A DNA stretch of 64,000 nt, taken from assembly GCF_016863015.1 (NCBI RefSeq), contig NZ_BOOB01000037.1:62001-126000 (forward strand), in the 5' to 3' direction. Position 1 is the stretch's first letter. Each line of letters opens with the position of its first letter. Position numbers and translations under genes: made by a program. Shown here one piece after another: positions 19,977 to 30,771 of this stretch. The stretch is from Microbispora amethystogenes (GTDB lineage Bacteria; Actinomycetota; Actinomycetes; Streptosporangiales; Streptosporangiaceae). A model generated the notes under the pieces. That model was not told the origin of the DNA. It did not search any database and saw only the letters and a list, made by a program, of their open reading frames with translations.

Positions 19977-20601
19977 CGGAGTAGCAGGTCTCCTGCTCCA
20001 GCAGCCACGGGAGCAGCCACCGCGCCACCTCCTCGCCCACCCGGGCGGGGTTCTTCCGGAACTCGTGCCCCTCCCCCGGGAGGACCACGAGACGGGCGGC
20101 GTCCTTCTCGTCCGGCACGCCGAACGGATCCCGATCCCCGCTGACGACGAGCACAGGGGTCCCCGCCTGCCGAAGCTCCTCCGCCCGCGACCGCTCAGGT
20201 CTCCCCGGCGGGTGCAGCGGGAAGGCGAGCGCCACCACCGCCCCGGCCCCCGCCGCACGTGCCGTGCGGCAGGCGACCCGCGCGCCGTTGCTCCGCCCGC
20301 CCTGGACGAGCGGCAGGCCCGGGTGACGGGCCCGCAGCGCGGCGACGACGGCCAGCCACGCCTCGTCCTGTTTCACGGCCGATCCCGGCGCCCGGGCGCC
20401 GCGCAGCCGGAACGGCTGGACCACCCGCGCGACCGTCACCCCCGCCGGCAGCACGGCCTCCCGTACGGCGAGCAGGTCGGGGGCGTCCACCCCGCCGCCG
20501 GACCCGTGCGTCAGCACCAGCAGCAGCCGGGCGCCCGGGGCCTCGTCCACCTCCGCCAGCGCCGGACCGTGCGGAGTCTCGATCTCCACCGCGGTTCCCA
20601 T
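19963..20601 (-). CDS. Alpha/beta hydrolase (TEX30/KANL3-like)
   Basis: 212 aa. A short alpha/beta-hydrolase fold with LLVLTHGSGGGVDAPDL after strand 3, nucleophile elbow GGRSNGARVA (Ser), the acid in VVSGDRDPFG and the catalytic His in LPGEGHEFR. This matches the predicted hydrolases of the TEX30/KANL3 type; no substrate is known. It has no signal peptide. Its 3' end overlaps the DUF5999 gene on the other strand by 14 bp. It diverges from the small membrane protein gene at 20694. Confidence 0.8.
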   Translation of the reverse strand: MGTAVEIETPHGPALAEVDEAPGARLLLVLTHGSGGGVDAPDLLAVREAVLPAGVTVARVVQPFRLRGARAPGSAVKQDEAWLAVVAALRARHPGLPLVQGGRSNGARVACRTARAAGAGAVVALAFPLHPPGRPERSRAEELRQAGTPVLVVSGDRDPFGVPDEKDAARLVVLPGEGHEFRKNPARVGEEVARWLLPWLLEQETCYSARPR

Positions 20602-20693
20602 GCGGCGACCGTATCGGCTCCGCCCCGGGCAGGAGGTGCGGACCCTCCGTGGGGAGGATGGCAGGCCCCGCGAATGTGGGCCAGAATGTCAGG

Positions 20694-21101
20694 GTGCCGG
20701 AGATCGCATCGCAACCGCCCGCCGCCGGGCAGGGCCACAGGCCGCCGCAGCAGGCGGGAACGCCGTCGACCCGGGAGGACCTGCGCGCCGTCATGGCGGC
20801 CCGCCGGGACCTCGGCCCGGAGTACGAGGACGCGCTGGTCGACTCGTTTCTCGACAAGCTCGACGTGGAGATCGCCGCGCGGGTCCGCAACGAGGTCGCC
20901 GCGCAGATCGGCCACCAGCCGATGCCCGGGAGGCGCCCGAAGGACAGCTCGGTGGGCGTGGCCCTGGGCTCGCTCGGCATCGGCATCCCGCTGACCGCGA
21001 TCGCCGCGGGCGCCGCGAACGGGCCGGGGCTCCTGCTCGCCTGGGGCGGGATCGTCGCCGTCAACCTGGCGTACGCGCTGAGCCGCCGCACACACCGCTG
21101 A
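20694..21101 (+). CDS. Hypothetical small integral membrane protein
   Basis: 135 aa, unknown. The N-terminal 35 residues are Pro/Gln-rich, then an amphipathic helical part (LRAVMAARRDLGPEYEDALVDSFLDKLDVEIAARVRNEVAAQIG), then two hydrophobic segments (VGVALGSLGIGIPLTAIAAGAA and LLLAWGGIVAVNLAYALS). The layout resembles actinobacterial proteins often labelled 'integral membrane protein' with an SHOCT-like cytosolic helix. The GTG start follows CAGAAT (20682-20687) by 6 nt, so the mRNA is probably leaderless. Confidence 0.65.
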   Translation: MPEIASQPPAAGQGHRPPQQAGTPSTREDLRAVMAARRDLGPEYEDALVDSFLDKLDVEIAARVRNEVAAQIGHQPMPGRRPKDSSVGVALGSLGIGIPLTAIAAGAANGPGLLLAWGGIVAVNLAYALSRRTHR

Positions 21102-21103
21102 CA

Positions 21104-21121
21104 GACAGGCCCCGGCCTGTC
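21104..21121. terminator. Bidirectional terminator between convergent genes
   Basis: GACAGGCC-CC-GGCCTGTC is a perfect palindromic hairpin in the 18-bp gap. It reaches into the stop codon of the minus-strand gene at 21120. Confidence 0.65.
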
Positions 21122-21656
21122 AGGCCTCGACGCTCTCCATGACCGGGCCGACGTCCCGGCCGAGGCGCAGCCGCACCTGCTCGGCGAGCGCCCGGTCGGG
21201 GTGGTCGAGGCCGTAGCGCCACACGGTCCCGGCATCCGCGTCGCGCCCCCGCAGGGGCAGCGTGCGGGCCAGCAGTTCGATCGCCAGCGCGCCGGTCTCG
21301 GCGTCCGGGCCCTCCCCGCGGCCCTCCTCCACCGCGCCGGCGAACTGGGCGCAGGCCATCTCCAGGTGCGCGATGCCGAGCAGCACGCGCAGACGCGCCC
21401 GGTCGGCCACCGCGGGCACCGACAGCGCCTCCAGCAGCACGTCGGCGGCCCGCTCCGGCTCCCCCTCGGCGAGCAGCCGCTCCGCCATCTCCTCCACGAC
21501 GGCCGACAGGCCCGCCGCCGCCTCGGCGCGGTCGGGCGCCTGTTCGTCCGCGGCGAGCTCCGCGAAGATCGCCGCCGCCGCGTCGAGGTCGCCCGTCTCG
21601 GAGAGCCGGTGCGCCTGGTCGAGCCGGCCGGGCCGCCCGGGGTCGATGGCCGTCAT
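21120..21656 (-). CDS. TPR-like hypothetical protein
   Basis: 178 aa, cytoplasmic, Ala/Glu-rich and fully helical in appearance. Repeating helix pairs such as LDQAHRLSETGDLDAAAAIFAEL, AAAGLSAVVEEMAERLLAEGEPERAADVLLEAL and RLRVLLGIAHLEMACAQFAGAVEE suggest three to four degenerate tetratricopeptide units. ATG 21656 was chosen because upstream reading becomes low-complexity. It lies 92 bp downstream of gcvP on the same strand and may be read through from it. Function unknown. Confidence 0.65.
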   Translation of the reverse strand: MTAIDPGRPGRLDQAHRLSETGDLDAAAAIFAELAADEQAPDRAEAAAGLSAVVEEMAERLLAEGEPERAADVLLEALSVPAVADRARLRVLLGIAHLEMACAQFAGAVEEGRGEGPDAETGALAIELLARTLPLRGRDADAGTVWRYGLDHPDRALAEQVRLRLGRDVGPVMESVEA

Positions 21657-21748
21657 GAGGTGGCCTCGCAGAGGTCGCAGGGACAGGAACCGTGCATCCG
21701 CGATCTTAACGAGCCCGGCCTCCGGGCGGGGCCGACATGCGCAACCGG

Positions 21749-24574
<2,826 letters not shown>

Positions 24575-24645
24575 GACAGGGGCCTCCTGGGCGGGTCGAG
24601 ACCTGCGGCGACCGCCTCGCGCCCGTGGGCGCGACCGGCCGTGAT

Positions 24646-24842
24646 GCGGTCTCCCCCTCTGTCATCGGACCTGAGAGCTTCACCGGGCCGCCGGGCCCGG
24701 CTTTCCCCTTCGGTGAGGCGCCGCCTGGCCGGCGGGCCTGCTTTTCAGAGTCGCCTCGTCCGTGCGGTACGGATGCCTGAGAGTTTCCGGGGAGGTTTGC
24801 TCCTTCGGCGCCCCTGCAACTTCAGGGGTCTCTCCCGCACGA
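24646..24842 (-). ncRNA. Tandem glycine riboswitch in the gcvP leader
   Basis: On the minus strand the 5' aptamer reads GCGGGAGAGACC, GCGCCGAAGGAGCAA, ACTCTCAGGCA; the 3' aptamer reads CACCGAAGGGGAAAGC, GAAGCTCTCAGGTCC, GACAGAGGGGGAGACC. The paired CGAAGGRGMAA and CTCTCAGG signatures, twice in about 200 nt, are diagnostic. It ends ~70 nt before the gcvP ATG. Glycine binding to such tandem elements usually turns on cleavage-system expression. Confidence 0.93.
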
Positions 24843-24892
24843 GGTCGTCGGCCGTGTCCACTCTACCCGGTTACTTCCGTTGTACCCGTTTC

Positions 24893-25510
24893 TCAGCCGG
24901 TCTTGCGGGCCTTCCTGCGACGGGCCAGCTCGTCGGCGGGATGGTCCCCCTCCGCATCCGGGGAGGATTCCGCGCGCTCACCCGGCAGCTCGGCCAGGGA
25001 GCCCTCCACCTCCCGCCAGACCCGCCCGAGCGCGATGCCGAACACGCCCTGGCCGCCCTGCAGCAGGTCGATCACCTCGTCGGCGCTGGTGCACTCGTAG
25101 ACGCTCACGCCGTCGCTCATCAGGGTGATCTGGGCCAGGTCGTTGACGCCGCGGTCGCGCAGGTGCCGTACGGCGGTGCGGATCTGCTGGAGGGAGACCC
25201 CCGTGTCGAGGAGACGTTTGACGACCTTCAGGACGAGGATGTCGCGGAAGCTGTAGAGTCGCTGCGAACCGGACCCCTGAGCTGCTCTTATGGTCGGGAG
25301 CACCAGTTCGGTCCGGGCCCAGTAGTCGAGCTGCCGGTAGGTGATCCCGGCCGCCGCGCACGCCGTCGGCCCGCGGTAACCGATGTTCTCGGGCAGCGCC
25401 GTCGGCTGCTCGTCGAACAGCAGACCCTGTTCACCGGCGCGCTCGCGTGCCGCCCGCCGAACCGGGTCGTGCTGGCCGGCCGACCTACCCTCGCCGCTGC
25501 TGACCGCCAC
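24893..25510 (-). CDS. MerR family regulator (Rv1830-like)
   Basis: 205 aa. GTG 25510 has GGAGG 6 nt upstream and is preferred to ATG 25534. An unusual N-terminal ~45 residues precede the winged helix YRGPTACAAAGITYRQLDYWARTELVLPTIRAAQGSGSQRLYSFRDILVLKVVKRLLDTGVSLQQIRTAVRHL. The effector half lacks Cys clusters, so it is not a metal or redox MerR. Position between gcvP and the DUF151 nuclease matches the mycobacterial order (Rv1830 homologue; cg1633 in corynebacteria). A role in division or growth control is likely by analogy but unproven here. Confidence 0.85.
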   Translation of the reverse strand: MAVSSGEGRSAGQHDPVRRAARERAGEQGLLFDEQPTALPENIGYRGPTACAAAGITYRQLDYWARTELVLPTIRAAQGSGSQRLYSFRDILVLKVVKRLLDTGVSLQQIRTAVRHLRDRGVNDLAQITLMSDGVSVYECTSADEVIDLLQGGQGVFGIALGRVWREVEGSLAELPGERAESSPDAEGDHPADELARRRKARKTG

Positions 25511-25665
25511 TGCGGACCTCCGGCTTTCTCTCATCCCACGGTCTGATCTGGGGGTTCGCGAATTACAACCGTGGTTTCCCTTGCACCGTAGGACCGGGGC
25601 CACCGTCAGTCAACGACCCCGTCCGGCGCGTCGTGAAGCGTAATTTCCCGAAATCGTGCGGCACG

Positions 25666-26136
25666 TCAGCCCGCTCGCCCGAAGTCTTCCGGTGTGATTT
25701 TGTCCAGGAACTCGCGGAACTTCTCCACTTCGTCTTCCTGGTCGTCGGGCATGCTCACACCCGCCTCCTGGATGACGTCCTCACTCGCGTAGATCGTCGC
25801 CCCCGTACGCAACGCCAGTGCGATCGAGTCCGAAGGGCGGGCGCTCACCTCGACCCCGTTCGAGAACACCAGGTCGGCGAAGAAGATCCCGTCGCGGAGC
25901 GCGACGATGTTGACGGTGCGCAACCGCACCCCCAACGCCTCAAGCACATCGCGGAACAAGTCGTGGGTCAGCGGCCTCGGCGGGGGCTCCTCCGCCTGGG
26001 CCAGCGCGATGGCGGTCGCCTCGGTCATGCCAATCCAGATCGGCAGGTACCGATCACCGCTCGCCTCCTTCAGGAGAACGATCGGCTGGTTTGTGGGCAT
26101 CTCAACGCGAACCCCCACGACCTCCATCTGCAACAC
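25666..26136 (-). CDS. DUF151 bifunctional nuclease family protein
   Basis: 156 aa. The conserved core VVGVRVEMPTNQPIVLLKEASGDRYLPIWIGMTEATAIALA, then RPLTHDLFRDVLEALG and VEVSARPSDSIALALRTGATIYASEDVIQEAGV, followed by an acidic UVR-like tail DDQEDEVEKFREFLDKITPEDF. The family includes a plant bifunctional nuclease and Rv1829; the bacterial role is unsettled. I kept GTG 26136 (MLQMEVVGV) because relatives begin two to four residues before VVGVRVEM. It lies in the garA-MerR-DUF151-MerR-gcvP block. Confidence 0.88.
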   Translation of the reverse strand: MLQMEVVGVRVEMPTNQPIVLLKEASGDRYLPIWIGMTEATAIALAQAEEPPPRPLTHDLFRDVLEALGVRLRTVNIVALRDGIFFADLVFSNGVEVSARPSDSIALALRTGATIYASEDVIQEAGVSMPDDQEDEVEKFREFLDKITPEDFGRAG

Positions 26137-26234
26137 GGGCGGCTCCGTCTCAAGCGTCGCGGCATATCACCAGGCATTCAACGTAACACCCGCCAGGGAG
26201 CGGATGTGCCGGTCACCGCCCCATCAGCCCACCT

Positions 26235-26891
26235 CTACTGGCCCAGAACGCCACGAACGCTGCTACGCAACAACGCATTGTGCAGTTCCTGGAGAAGACC
26301 GGACATCTCGCGGGCGGTCTCGTCGGCCTCCGCGATCGCTCCCGTCGCCTTCCGGCGCAGCACGGGCGCCACCGCCTGCTCGATCAGGCCGGCCTCCCGC
26401 TCCACCAGAGCCCGCACCGCCCGGAGGTGCCGCGCGCGCAGGCCGAACCGCGCCAGCGCCCCCACGCTGCGCGCGATCTCCAGCGCCTCGCCGTCGTAGC
26501 GGCGGGCGACCGGCGCGACCAGGCCGAAGCTCTCCATCTCGGCCAGGGTCTCCTCGTCGATGCCCGCGGCCTCGATGAGCTCGTCCCTGCTGAGACGCAC
26601 CGCCGGCGGGCCGTCGGAGACGCTCTGCGGGCGTGCCACCTGCCCGTCCAGCTGATCCTTGATCACCCGGAGGGGCAGGTACTGGTCACGCTGCGCCCGC
26701 AGGATGTACCGCAGGCGCTCCACGTCGTTGTAGGTGAACTTGCGGTAGCCCGAAGGGCTCCGCTGGGGCTCGATGAGCCCTTCACCCTCCAGGAACCGGA
26801 TCTTGGAGACGGTCACGTCGGGGAACTCGGCCTGCAGCTGGCCGAGCACCTCCCCGATACTCATGAACGCCCGTACGGCCTGTGCGCTCAT
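26235..26891 (-). CDS. ftsR: MerR family regulator FtsR-like (Rv1828 homologue)
   Basis: 218 aa. GAGGAG precedes ATG 26891. The N-terminal winged helix reads MSIGEVLGQLQAEFPDVTVSKIRFLEGEGLIEPQRSPSGYRKFTYNDVERLRYILRAQRDQYLPLRVIKDQL. The C-terminal half (residues ~95-218) is helical, without metal-binding Cys. This length and its place directly downstream of garA match Rv1828 and corynebacterial FtsR, which activates ftsZ. Only 19 nt separate it from garA, so the pair is probably one operon. Confidence 0.86.
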   Translation of the reverse strand: MSAQAVRAFMSIGEVLGQLQAEFPDVTVSKIRFLEGEGLIEPQRSPSGYRKFTYNDVERLRYILRAQRDQYLPLRVIKDQLDGQVARPQSVSDGPPAVRLSRDELIEAAGIDEETLAEMESFGLVAPVARRYDGEALEIARSVGALARFGLRARHLRAVRALVEREAGLIEQAVAPVLRRKATGAIAEADETAREMSGLLQELHNALLRSSVRGVLGQ

Positions 26892-26910
26892 GACTTCTCC
26901 TCCTCACCGA

Positions 26911-27414
26911 TCACAGCCCTCCAGGACCACGCGTGAGGAACACCAGCCGGAACTTGCCGATCTGCACCTCGTCGCCGCCCTGCAACGGGGACTCCTCGAT
27001 GCGTTCCCGGTTGACGTAGGTGCCGTTCAGGCTGCCCACGTCGCGGACCGTGAACTGGCCGCCGCGGCGGTAGAACTCGACATGCCTCCTGGACACGGTT
27101 ACATCGTCCAGGAAAATGTCGCTTTCCGGGTGGCGACCCGCCGTAGTGAGATCGCTGTCGAGCAGAAAACGGCTGCCCGCGTTCGGGCCGCGCATGACCA
27201 CAAGGAGAGCCGTGCCGGGCGGCATCTGCTCGATCGCGGACCGGTCCGGAAGCAGCGTCTGGCCCGTCTCCGCCTCCAGCGCCTCCAGGGAGATCGTCGA
27301 GGTGGTGTCGGCTGCGACGGGCGCCGGAGCGCTCAGCGGCGAACCGCACCGTGAACAGAAACGGGCATCCTCGGGGTTGGCATGACCGCACTGCGTGCAG
27401 TAGACGCTGGGCAT
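26911..27414 (-). CDS. garA: FHA-domain metabolic regulator GarA/OdhI-like
   Basis: 167 aa. Residues 1-27 form a zinc ribbon (CTQCG...CSRCG). Next is ADTTSTISLEAL, equivalent to the DTTS/ETTS phospho-site that PknB and PknG modify in GarA. The FHA domain (~70-160) has GRHPESDIFLDD, VSRRHVEFYRR and SLNGTYVN. Known GarA binds 2-oxoglutarate dehydrogenase and glutamate dehydrogenase when unphosphorylated, balancing TCA flux and glutamate; phosphorylation makes the FHA domain bind its own tail. The N-terminal zinc ribbon is an addition relative to the ~160-aa mycobacterial protein as I recall it. It is the first gene of the minus-strand block. Confidence 0.9.
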   Translation of the reverse strand: MPSVYCTQCGHANPEDARFCSRCGSPLSAPAPVAADTTSTISLEALEAETGQTLLPDRSAIEQMPPGTALLVVMRGPNAGSRFLLDSDLTTAGRHPESDIFLDDVTVSRRHVEFYRRGGQFTVRDVGSLNGTYVNRERIEESPLQGGDEVQIGKFRLVFLTRGPGGL

Positions 27415-27654
27415 CGAACGGCTCGGCCTCTCTCACGACTCTCACGACTTGCTCGGGACTGGCTCAAACTGCGAATGCCGCAACTTACGCTGATCAGGCA
27501 CAAAGGTCAAGAAGCCGCGGCTGGGCGTGGACTGACCAACGCTACAGCCCACAGAGGTTCAAGGTCCATCCCGACACATGCATCCCCCGCATCCCATCCT
27601 GATCACGAAAGAGGGAGCAGGGGTTCGGCAGGGGTCAGCAGGGGCCGGCACGGC
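27415..27654. other. 240-bp intergenic region between garA and the nucleotidyltransferase fusion
   Basis: No gene visible. It should contain the garA promoter at the low-numbered side. In mycobacteria gcvH precedes garA at this place; it is absent here. Confidence 0.4.
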
Positions 27655-30159
27655 TCAGCAGGAGCCGGCGGCCTGCTCGACCACGTGGGCCCAGCGTTCC
27701 AGGAGTGCCTGGGCGCCGTCCACGTCGTGGCCCTCGGCCCACAGGTGGGTGACGGCCTCGGCGGGGTCGGGCAGCACGAGCGCCCAGCTTCCGTCCTCCT
27801 CGACGACCCGGACGCCGTCGGTGGTGTCCAGGCGGTGGCCCTCGGCGGCCTCGACGACCGAGCGCATCACGGCCCCCTTGTGCGCCCACGGCGTCGGGAC
27901 GGTCCGCTTCAGCAACCTGGCCTCCGGGATGCGGGCGTCGATCTGGCTGAGCGACAGCCGGGTGCGCGCGACCAGGCCGAGCAGGCGCAGGAACACGGCC
28001 AGGCCGTCCAGGGTCGGCCCGAACTCCGGGACGATGAAGCCGCCCCGCCCGTCGCCCGCGAAGATCGTGTCGGGGTGCCGGGCCGCCCGGGTCAGCGTGT
28101 CGAGGCTGGTGGCCGTCCAGTCGACCTGCACGCCGTGGAAGCGGCACACCATCTCCGCCACCCTGGTCGTGGTGACCGGCAGCGCCACCCGGCCGCCGCG
28201 CCGCTCGGCCGCGACCAGGTCGAGCACGACGAGCAGCGCCCGCTCCTCGCTGATGAGCTGGCCCATCTCGTCGACCAGGGACACCCGCTCCCCCACCGGG
28301 TCGAACCGTACGCCGAAGGCGGCCCGGGCGGAGGCGACCAGGTCCGCCAGGCGCTGCAGGTCGCGGCGCCGCTCGGCGAGGGTCTCGGTGGGCGAGGCGT
28401 CGTCGAGGCGGTTGTTCACGGTCAGCACGTCGACCCCGGCCCGGCCGAGCAGGCTGGGCAGCACCAGCGAGGACGTGCCCCCGGCGCAGTCGACCACGAC
28501 CTTCATCTCGGCGTCCTTCACGCCGTACATGTCGACGCAGGCCAGCAGTTCCCTGGCGTAGGTGTCGACGGCCCTGGCGGGGAACGTCAGCTCGGCGATC
28601 TCGCCGGGGAAGGCCCGGCGGTACTCCTGCCGGGTGAAGACCCGCTCCAGCTTGCGCTGCGCCGCCTGCGACAGGTCCGAGCCGGTCTCGTCCATGAACA
28701 CGATGTCCACGCTCTGCGGGTCGCCCGCGGTCGTGCGCAGGAAGATGCCGCCCCTGACGTTCTCGCGGGAGGTGTTGAACCGGGCCACCGGCAGGGCGGC
28801 GGCCTCCAGGTCGACGACGTTGATCGCGCTGGAGTTCAGCGCGCTGATCACCGCGCGCTTCAGCGCCCGCGCCGCACGTGAGGCGTCGCGGGCGGTGACC
28901 ACCGTGTCGCCCTTCTTCAGGGTCGTGGCGTACGCGCTGGCGAGCCGTACGCACAGCTCGGGGGTGATCTCCACGTTGACCAGCCCGGAGACGCCCCGGG
29001 GGCCGAAGAGGCTGCGCTGGCCGCGCGACTCCCAGATCACGCTGGTGTTGACGACGGTGCCTGCCTCGATCGTCTTGAACGGGTAGATCTTGACCCCGGA
29101 GGAGACGTACGCCTCGGCCTCGATGACGCACTCGTCGCCGACGACGGCGTTCTCCTCGATCCGGGCGCCGGTCATGACGTCGGTGTTCTTGCCGATCACG
29201 CATCCGCGCAGGTGCGCGGCGGGGCCGACGTACACGTTGTCGCTGACCACCGCGCGGTGCAGGAAGGCGCCCTCCTTGACCACCGCGTTGCTGCCGAGCA
29301 CGGTGTACTCCCGCAGCTCGGCTCCGGCCTCGACCTTGGCGTAGTCGCCGATGTAAAGGGGCCCCTTGAGCACCGCCTCGGGGTCGACGGAGGCGCCCTC
29401 GGCGGCCCACACGCCCGGAGCCAGCTCGAAGGCGTCGAAGTCGACCTTGACCTTGCCCTCCAGCACGTCGGCCTGCGCCTTGAGGTAGCTCTCGTGCGTG
29501 CCGACGTCCTCCCAGTAGCCCTCGGCGACGTAGCCGAACAGCCGGCAGCCCCGCTCCAGCAGGCGGGGGAAGATGTCGGACGACCAGTCGACCGGCTGGC
29601 CGGGGGCGATCTCGTCGAGGACCGACGGCTCCATGATGTACACGCCGGTGTTGACCGTGTCGGAGAACACCTGCCCCCAGGTCGGCTTCTCCAGGAAGCG
29701 CTGGATGCGGCCGTTCTCGTCGACGATGATGATCCCGAACTCCAGCGGGTTGGGCACGCGCTTGAGCCCGATCGTGACCAGCGCCCGGTTCTCCCGGTGG
29801 AAGCGGAGCATGTCGGTCAGGTCGATGTCGGTGAGCGCGTCACCGGAGATGACCAGGAACCGGTCCTCGCGGAGCTTGTCGGCGGCGTTCTTCACGCTGC
29901 CCGCCGTGCCGAGGGGGACGTCCTCCGTGGCGTAGTGGAGGGTCATGCCGAGCTCGTCGCCGTCGCCGAAGTAGTTGCGGATGAGCGCGGCGAGGAACTG
30001 CACGGTCACCACGACCTCGGTGTAGCCGTGCCGTCTGAGCAGCCGCAGCACGTGCTCCATGATCGGCCGGTTGATGATGGGCAGCAGGGGCTTGGGCTGG
30101 TTGGCGGTCATCGGCCGCAGCCGTGTCCCCTCCCCGCCCGCCATGACGACGGCCTTCAC
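27655..30159 (-). CDS. Nucleotidyltransferase / phosphomannomutase-like fusion protein
   Basis: 834 aa in three parts. Residues 1-~235: sugar-phosphate nucleotidyltransferase ([67 protein letters not shown]). ~255-375: left-handed beta-helix hexapeptide repeats ([41 protein letters not shown]). ~380-834: phosphohexomutase fold. Homologues are usually annotated mannose-1-phosphate guanylyltransferase. In the mutase part the phosphoserine loop TASHNP is replaced by TTAGDPQ, so mutase catalysis is doubtful. The product is probably a GDP- or NDP-activated sugar for glycans. A 3-nt gap to the upstream phosphatidyltransferase indicates an operon. Confidence 0.88.
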   Translation of the reverse strand: MKAVVMAGGEGTRLRPMTANQPKPLLPIINRPIMEHVLRLLRRHGYTEVVVTVQFLAALIRNYFGDGDELGMTLHYATEDVPLGTAGSVKNAADKLREDRFLVISGDALTDIDLTDMLRFHRENRALVTIGLKRVPNPLEFGIIIVDENGRIQRFLEKPTWGQVFSDTVNTGVYIMEPSVLDEIAPGQPVDWSSDIFPRLLERGCRLFGYVAEGYWEDVGTHESYLKAQADVLEGKVKVDFDAFELAPGVWAAEGASVDPEAVLKGPLYIGDYAKVEAGAELREYTVLGSNAVVKEGAFLHRAVVSDNVYVGPAAHLRGCVIGKNTDVMTGARIEENAVVGDECVIEAEAYVSSGVKIYPFKTIEAGTVVNTSVIWESRGQRSLFGPRGVSGLVNVEITPELCVRLASAYATTLKKGDTVVTARDASRAARALKRAVISALNSSAINVVDLEAAALPVARFNTSRENVRGGIFLRTTAGDPQSVDIVFMDETGSDLSQAAQRKLERVFTRQEYRRAFPGEIAELTFPARAVDTYARELLACVDMYGVKDAEMKVVVDCAGGTSSLVLPSLLGRAGVDVLTVNNRLDDASPTETLAERRRDLQRLADLVASARAAFGVRFDPVGERVSLVDEMGQLISEERALLVVLDLVAAERRGGRVALPVTTTRVAEMVCRFHGVQVDWTATSLDTLTRAARHPDTIFAGDGRGGFIVPEFGPTLDGLAVFLRLLGLVARTRLSLSQIDARIPEARLLKRTVPTPWAHKGAVMRSVVEAAEGHRLDTTDGVRVVEEDGSWALVLPDPAEAVTHLWAEGHDVDGAQALLERWAHVVEQAAGSC

Positions 30160-30162
30160 GGG

Positions 30163-30729
30163 TCACCCCTTCGTTAGCTGGCGCACCTGTACGACATACA
30201 ACACCCCCGCCCACCAATACAGACCAGTTCCCCAGATGGCGAAGGCCCATCCGAAGATCGCGGCAATCTCGGCGTACCAGCCGTCATGGGAGGCGAGGAA
30301 CAGCAGCGGGAACGCGTACATGAGGGCGGCGGTGCCCGCCTTGCCGAGGAAGTGGACGGGCAGGGCGGGGCCGTATCCGTGCCGCCGCAGGACCGGCGGC
30401 ATCCACAGCAGCAGGATGTCGCGCAGCGGCACCGCGAGCGCCAGCCACCAGGGGATGACGCCCCGCAGGACCAGGCCGACAAGCGTGGCGAGGATGTAGA
30501 GCCGGTCGGCGAGCGGGTCGATGAGGCGGCCGAGCCTGCTGGTCTGGTTCCACGCGCGGGCGAGCTTGCCGTCGAGCCAGTCGCTGAAGCCCGCGAGCAT
30601 CAGCAGCGCGACGGCCCATCCGTCGGCCCGGGGGCCCAGCACGAGCCAGAGGAAGACGGGGACGCCGAGCAGCCGCAGGGCGCTCAGCAGGTTGGGAACC
30701 GTCCAGATCCGGTCCTCGGCAGCGTTCAC
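30163..30729 (-). CDS. CDP-alcohol phosphatidyltransferase family protein
   Basis: 188 aa, integral membrane enzyme of phospholipid synthesis. The family signature DGXXAR(X8)GXXXDXXXD is complete: DGKLARAWNQTSRLGRLIDPLADRLY. The N-terminus WTVPNLLSALRLLGVPVFLW is typical, and five or six membrane helices are visible. The head-group acceptor cannot be told from sequence alone; PgsA-like or inositol-phosphate transferases are both possible. It is co-transcribed with the nucleotidyltransferase fusion, which suggests a glycolipid or phosphoglycan role. Confidence 0.88.
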   Translation of the reverse strand: MNAAEDRIWTVPNLLSALRLLGVPVFLWLVLGPRADGWAVALLMLAGFSDWLDGKLARAWNQTSRLGRLIDPLADRLYILATLVGLVLRGVIPWWLALAVPLRDILLLWMPPVLRRHGYGPALPVHFLGKAGTAALMYAFPLLFLASHDGWYAEIAAIFGWAFAIWGTGLYWWAGVLYVVQVRQLTKG

Positions 30730-30739
30730 GCCCCAGACC

Positions 30740-30771
30740 CTACATGCCGGTATCCCGGCCGTTCCGCGGAG
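30740..30771. repeat. Direct repeat copy A bounding the RiPP cassette
   Basis: CTACATGCCGGTATCCCGGC continues for 12 more bases and matches 35452-35483 at 28 of 32 positions; all differences are transitions. It encodes the final PRNGRDTGM of the transporter. Confidence 0.75.
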
